A stretch of 54,278 nt of DNA, taken from positions 1 through 54,278 of the forward strand of contig JAIQFR010000019.1 in assembly GCA_020073205.1 (NCBI GenBank). Reading direction: 5' to 3'. Origin of the DNA: Terriglobia bacterium (GTDB taxonomy: Bacteria; Acidobacteriota; Polarisedimenticolia; Polarisedimenticolales; JAIQFR01). Shown piece by piece: positions 52,678 through 54,278 of this stretch; position 1 is the first letter of the stretch, and every line of letters begins with the position of its first letter. Made by a program: the position numbers and the translations under genes. Below the pieces are notes generated by a model. That model did not search any database. It was not told the origin of the DNA and saw only the letters and a program-made list of their open reading frames with translations.

Positions 52678-52737
52678 TCACCGCTCCTCGTCCTCGAACG
52701 CGATTCGAAACTGATAGACGAGGCCTTTCGTCTTCAT
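52678..52737 (-). pseudogene. 19-codon ORF, possible N-terminal remnant of a pRiA4b ORF-3-like gene
   Basis: The peptide includes GLVYQFRIAFEDEER, which reads like the first strand of the pRiA4b ORF-3 (DUF) family, then stops before the conserved Pro-Pro-x-Trp-Arg segment. AAGGA lies 8 nt before the ATG. It may mark a deleted gene near the edge of the defence block, but the similarity is from memory and very short. Confidence 0.2.
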
Positions 52738-52874
52738 GGTCCGAGTCCTTCAGCCGCCGTGTTGCTGGCACTTGAGGCGTCGGCGAGTCCTCGAATCTTA
52801 CCGCCATCGTCGTTTTCTCGGGAAGGGCGACTCCATCACGCGAGCCGGTTCTTTCGGATGCATCCGCCCGTCCG

Positions 52875-53153
52875 CTATCCTCCGTCGCGCGTCCCGCTCC
52901 ACCGCGCGAGCTTCGGGATCTTCCGCGTGAACATCCAGCTGAAGACGCCCGGGATGCCGACCTCGCGGAGCTTCTCCTTCACCCGGACCTGCATCTCCTC
53001 GAGGGTCATGTCGGGCCGCGTGAAGCGCCCGCCTGTGTAGCAGTGGCTGCAGTACGTGCGGCTCCTGCTCCCGTCGGCGTTCGTGCCCCCTCCTCGCTCG
53101 TCCTTGCTCAGGGGCATTCCGCAGCTCTGGCAGTGCTTGTAGCTCGTCGCCAT
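52875..53153 (-). CDS. Zinc-ribbon domain protein
   Basis: 92 residues with two Cys pairs, C8-x2-C11 (HCQSCGMPL) and C35-x2-C38 (YCSHCYTGG), forming a zinc ribbon, followed by the RFTRPDMTLEEMQ segment and a WMFTRKIPKLARW tail typical of the widespread putative zinc-ribbon proteins. GGGAGG precedes the ATG 53153. It lies 71 nt after imuB on the same strand. The function of the family is unknown. Confidence 0.82.
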   Translation of the reverse strand: MATSYKHCQSCGMPLSKDERGGGTNADGSRSRTYCSHCYTGGRFTRPDMTLEEMQVRVKEKLREVGIPGVFSWMFTRKIPKLARWSGTRDGG

Positions 53154-53224
53154 CGTGTCCTCCCGCCACAGCGTCCACACCGGGTGCTTCGCGCTCCATA
53201 CGAGTACCGACAAGTTGTTCCGGC

Positions 53225-54278
53225 TCATTCCACCCTCCCCTGCAGGAACCACCTCCGCGTCCCCCGGTCGTAGAACAGCCAGAGGATCTCGCCGTCCTTC
53301 GTCTCGGCGAAGTGGTAGTCGCGGTGCGCGGGGCGGTCCCACCAGCCGCCGGACACCACGTACGGGCCCAGCACGCGCACCACCGGTCCCTGCTCCAACC
53401 CGCGCAGCATCCAGCCGTCGGGCTCGTGCCGCTCGCGCGGCGGGAGCGGCTGCGGGCGCGCGTGGATCCGCCGGATGAGGCGCGGCTCGCTCACGGGGCG
53501 CGGCGCGGCGTCGCCGAGCGCCTCGAGCCTCTCCCACGCGAAGCTCGCCTCCGGGAGGTGCGCGTCGCGCGGCCGTGCCCGCACCACCGCGTCGTCGCCG
53601 AGGCGCGCCCGCGCCCGCGCCAGCGCCCGGTTCGCGGCGGCGAGGTCCCGCCCGCCCGCTTCCGCGAAGAGCCGCTGCCGCCGCGGGGCCGCCTCGGTCT
53701 CGCCGGCCGCGAGGAGCACCTCGACCACCCGGTCGGGGAGCTTCCGCACCGCCTGGAGCCGGAGCCGCACCAGCTCCATGAGGAGCCTCGCGTCGAGCGT
53801 CGGCGACGCGGGCCTCAAGCTCTCGACGTGGTCGCCCAGCCGCTCGAACCGGAAGCCCACCTTGAGATCCGCGAGCGTTCTCCCCTTCTCGCCGACCTCG
53901 TCGAGGAGCGGGCCGAGCTGTCCCTCGATCGCCGCGATCAGGCGCCCCGCGTCCTCCTCGGGGTGGTCGAGGACGAGGCGGCGCGTCGCGGGGACGTCGG
54001 GCCGCTCGGGCTGGAGCGGGGCCTCGAGGTCGCCCGAAGCGAGCCGGTGCAGCCGGTGCACCTCGGGGCCGAAGCGCGCCGCGATCCCCCCCTCGGGGAG
54101 GTCCGTGAAGGAGCCCACGGTCGCGATCCCCAGGCGGGCGAGCGCGTCCCGCGCCGCGGGGGGCAGGGCCAGGCGGTCGAGCGGGACGGCGCGCGCCGCC
54201 AGGCGCTCTTCCGCCTCGCTCTTCAGGACGTGGACGCCGCGGTGCGCCCTCGCGAGCGCGTAGGCGCCGAAGCGCTTG
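53225..54278 (-). CDS. imuB: ImuB, Y-family polymerase-like mutasome protein (5' end outside window)
   Basis: 351 residues of the C-terminal part are visible, entering from the right edge with no start. The visible region carries the little-finger-like and C-terminal domains of ImuB (RLGIATVGSFTDLPEGGIAARFG, then PDVPATRRLVLDHPEEDAGRL) and ends with WWDRPAHRDYHFAETKDGEILWLFYDR, a tail I know from ImuB/DNA polymerase Y family proteins. ImuB is catalytically inactive and recruits DnaE2 to the beta clamp for damage-induced mutagenesis. Normally dnaE2 follows directly; here it is about 10.4 kb away behind a defence island. Confidence 0.88.
   Translation of the reverse strand, partial: KRFGAYALARAHRGVHVLKSEAEERLAARAVPLDRLALPPAARDALARLGIATVGSFTDLPEGGIAARFGPEVHRLHRLASGDLEAPLQPERPDVPATRRLVLDHPEEDAGRLIAAIEGQLGPLLDEVGEKGRTLADLKVGFRFERLGDHVESLRPASPTLDARLLMELVRLRLQAVRKLPDRVVEVLLAAGETEAAPRRQRLFAEAGGRDLAAANRALARARARLGDDAVVRARPRDAHLPEASFAWERLEALGDAAPRPVSEPRLIRRIHARPQPLPPRERHEPDGWMLRGLEQGPVVRVLGPYVVSGGWWDRPAHRDYHFAETKDGEILWLFYDRGTRRWFLQGRVE

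Overview
This is a GC-rich (about 70% by eye) chromosomal window, densely coded, with many 1-8 nt start/stop overlaps. The organism is very probably a Gram-negative bacterium: there is a predicted outer-membrane beta-barrel, periplasmic binding proteins, an ImuB/DnaE2 mutasome and a sigma-54 activator. The mix (NAD-linked tungsten aldehyde oxidoreductase, giant kinase/sigma-54 regulator, DUF4388 protein) would suit an Acidobacteriota- or Myxococcota-like lineage. That placement is inference; there is no rRNA or tRNA gene here to decide it.

Region 1 (1-8963, minus strand) is a tungsten-enzyme operon. Its order of transcription is AOR N-terminal domain, NuoE-like, NuoF-like, NuoG-like ferredoxin fused to the AOR C-terminal domain, ThiS/MoaD-like sulfur carrier, TupA-TupB-TupC tungstate transporter, and a ThiF-type adenylyltransferase that runs off the window. 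The catalytic subunit appears split at its domain 1/2 boundary and wired to an NADH-dehydrogenase-like electron chain. Divergently (9277-13703, plus) lie a P5C-type aldehyde dehydrogenase with a coupled membrane protein, then moaA-MOSC-mogA for pterin cofactor synthesis, then ppnP. The left end therefore holds metal uptake, cofactor synthesis and the enzyme together.

Region 2 (13718-30358) is ordinary chromosome: YjbQ (apparent ATT start), a small exported protein behind an AT-rich island, a 1621-residue kinase-ATPase-TPR-GAF-sigma-54 activator, a methyltransferase, an exported protein, ArfB, an MFS transporter, a DUF4388 protein, a PLP aminotransferase, a beta-barrel protein, a GT39-type membrane protein, an iron alcohol dehydrogenase coupled to an LsrG-like monooxygenase-fold protein, and a cysteine-rich exported protein.

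Region 3 (30396-36995, minus) is a sugar operon: ribose-type binding protein, double ATPase and permease, then an exported GH38 alpha-mannosidase. It is followed by a polytopic membrane protein, a CoA-binding protein and a small membrane protein (37097-39463).

Region 4 (39520-54278, minus) is the most unusual part. imuB (partial, right edge) and dnaE2 normally sit together, but here about 10 kb of defence genes lies between them: zinc-ribbon protein, DUF1016 nuclease, a chain of tiny overlapping ORFs, HsdM, HsdS, an ImmA/IrrE-like protease, a DUF4411 PIN-like protein, and HsdR. HsdR carries a C-terminal LexA/UmuD-type S24 domain with the Ser-Lys dyad and an Ala-Gly cleavage-site motif intact. 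dnaE2 starts only 14 nt after it. The arrangement suggests a restriction system linked to DNA-damage signalling or self-cleavage, and is the best candidate here for an undescribed system.
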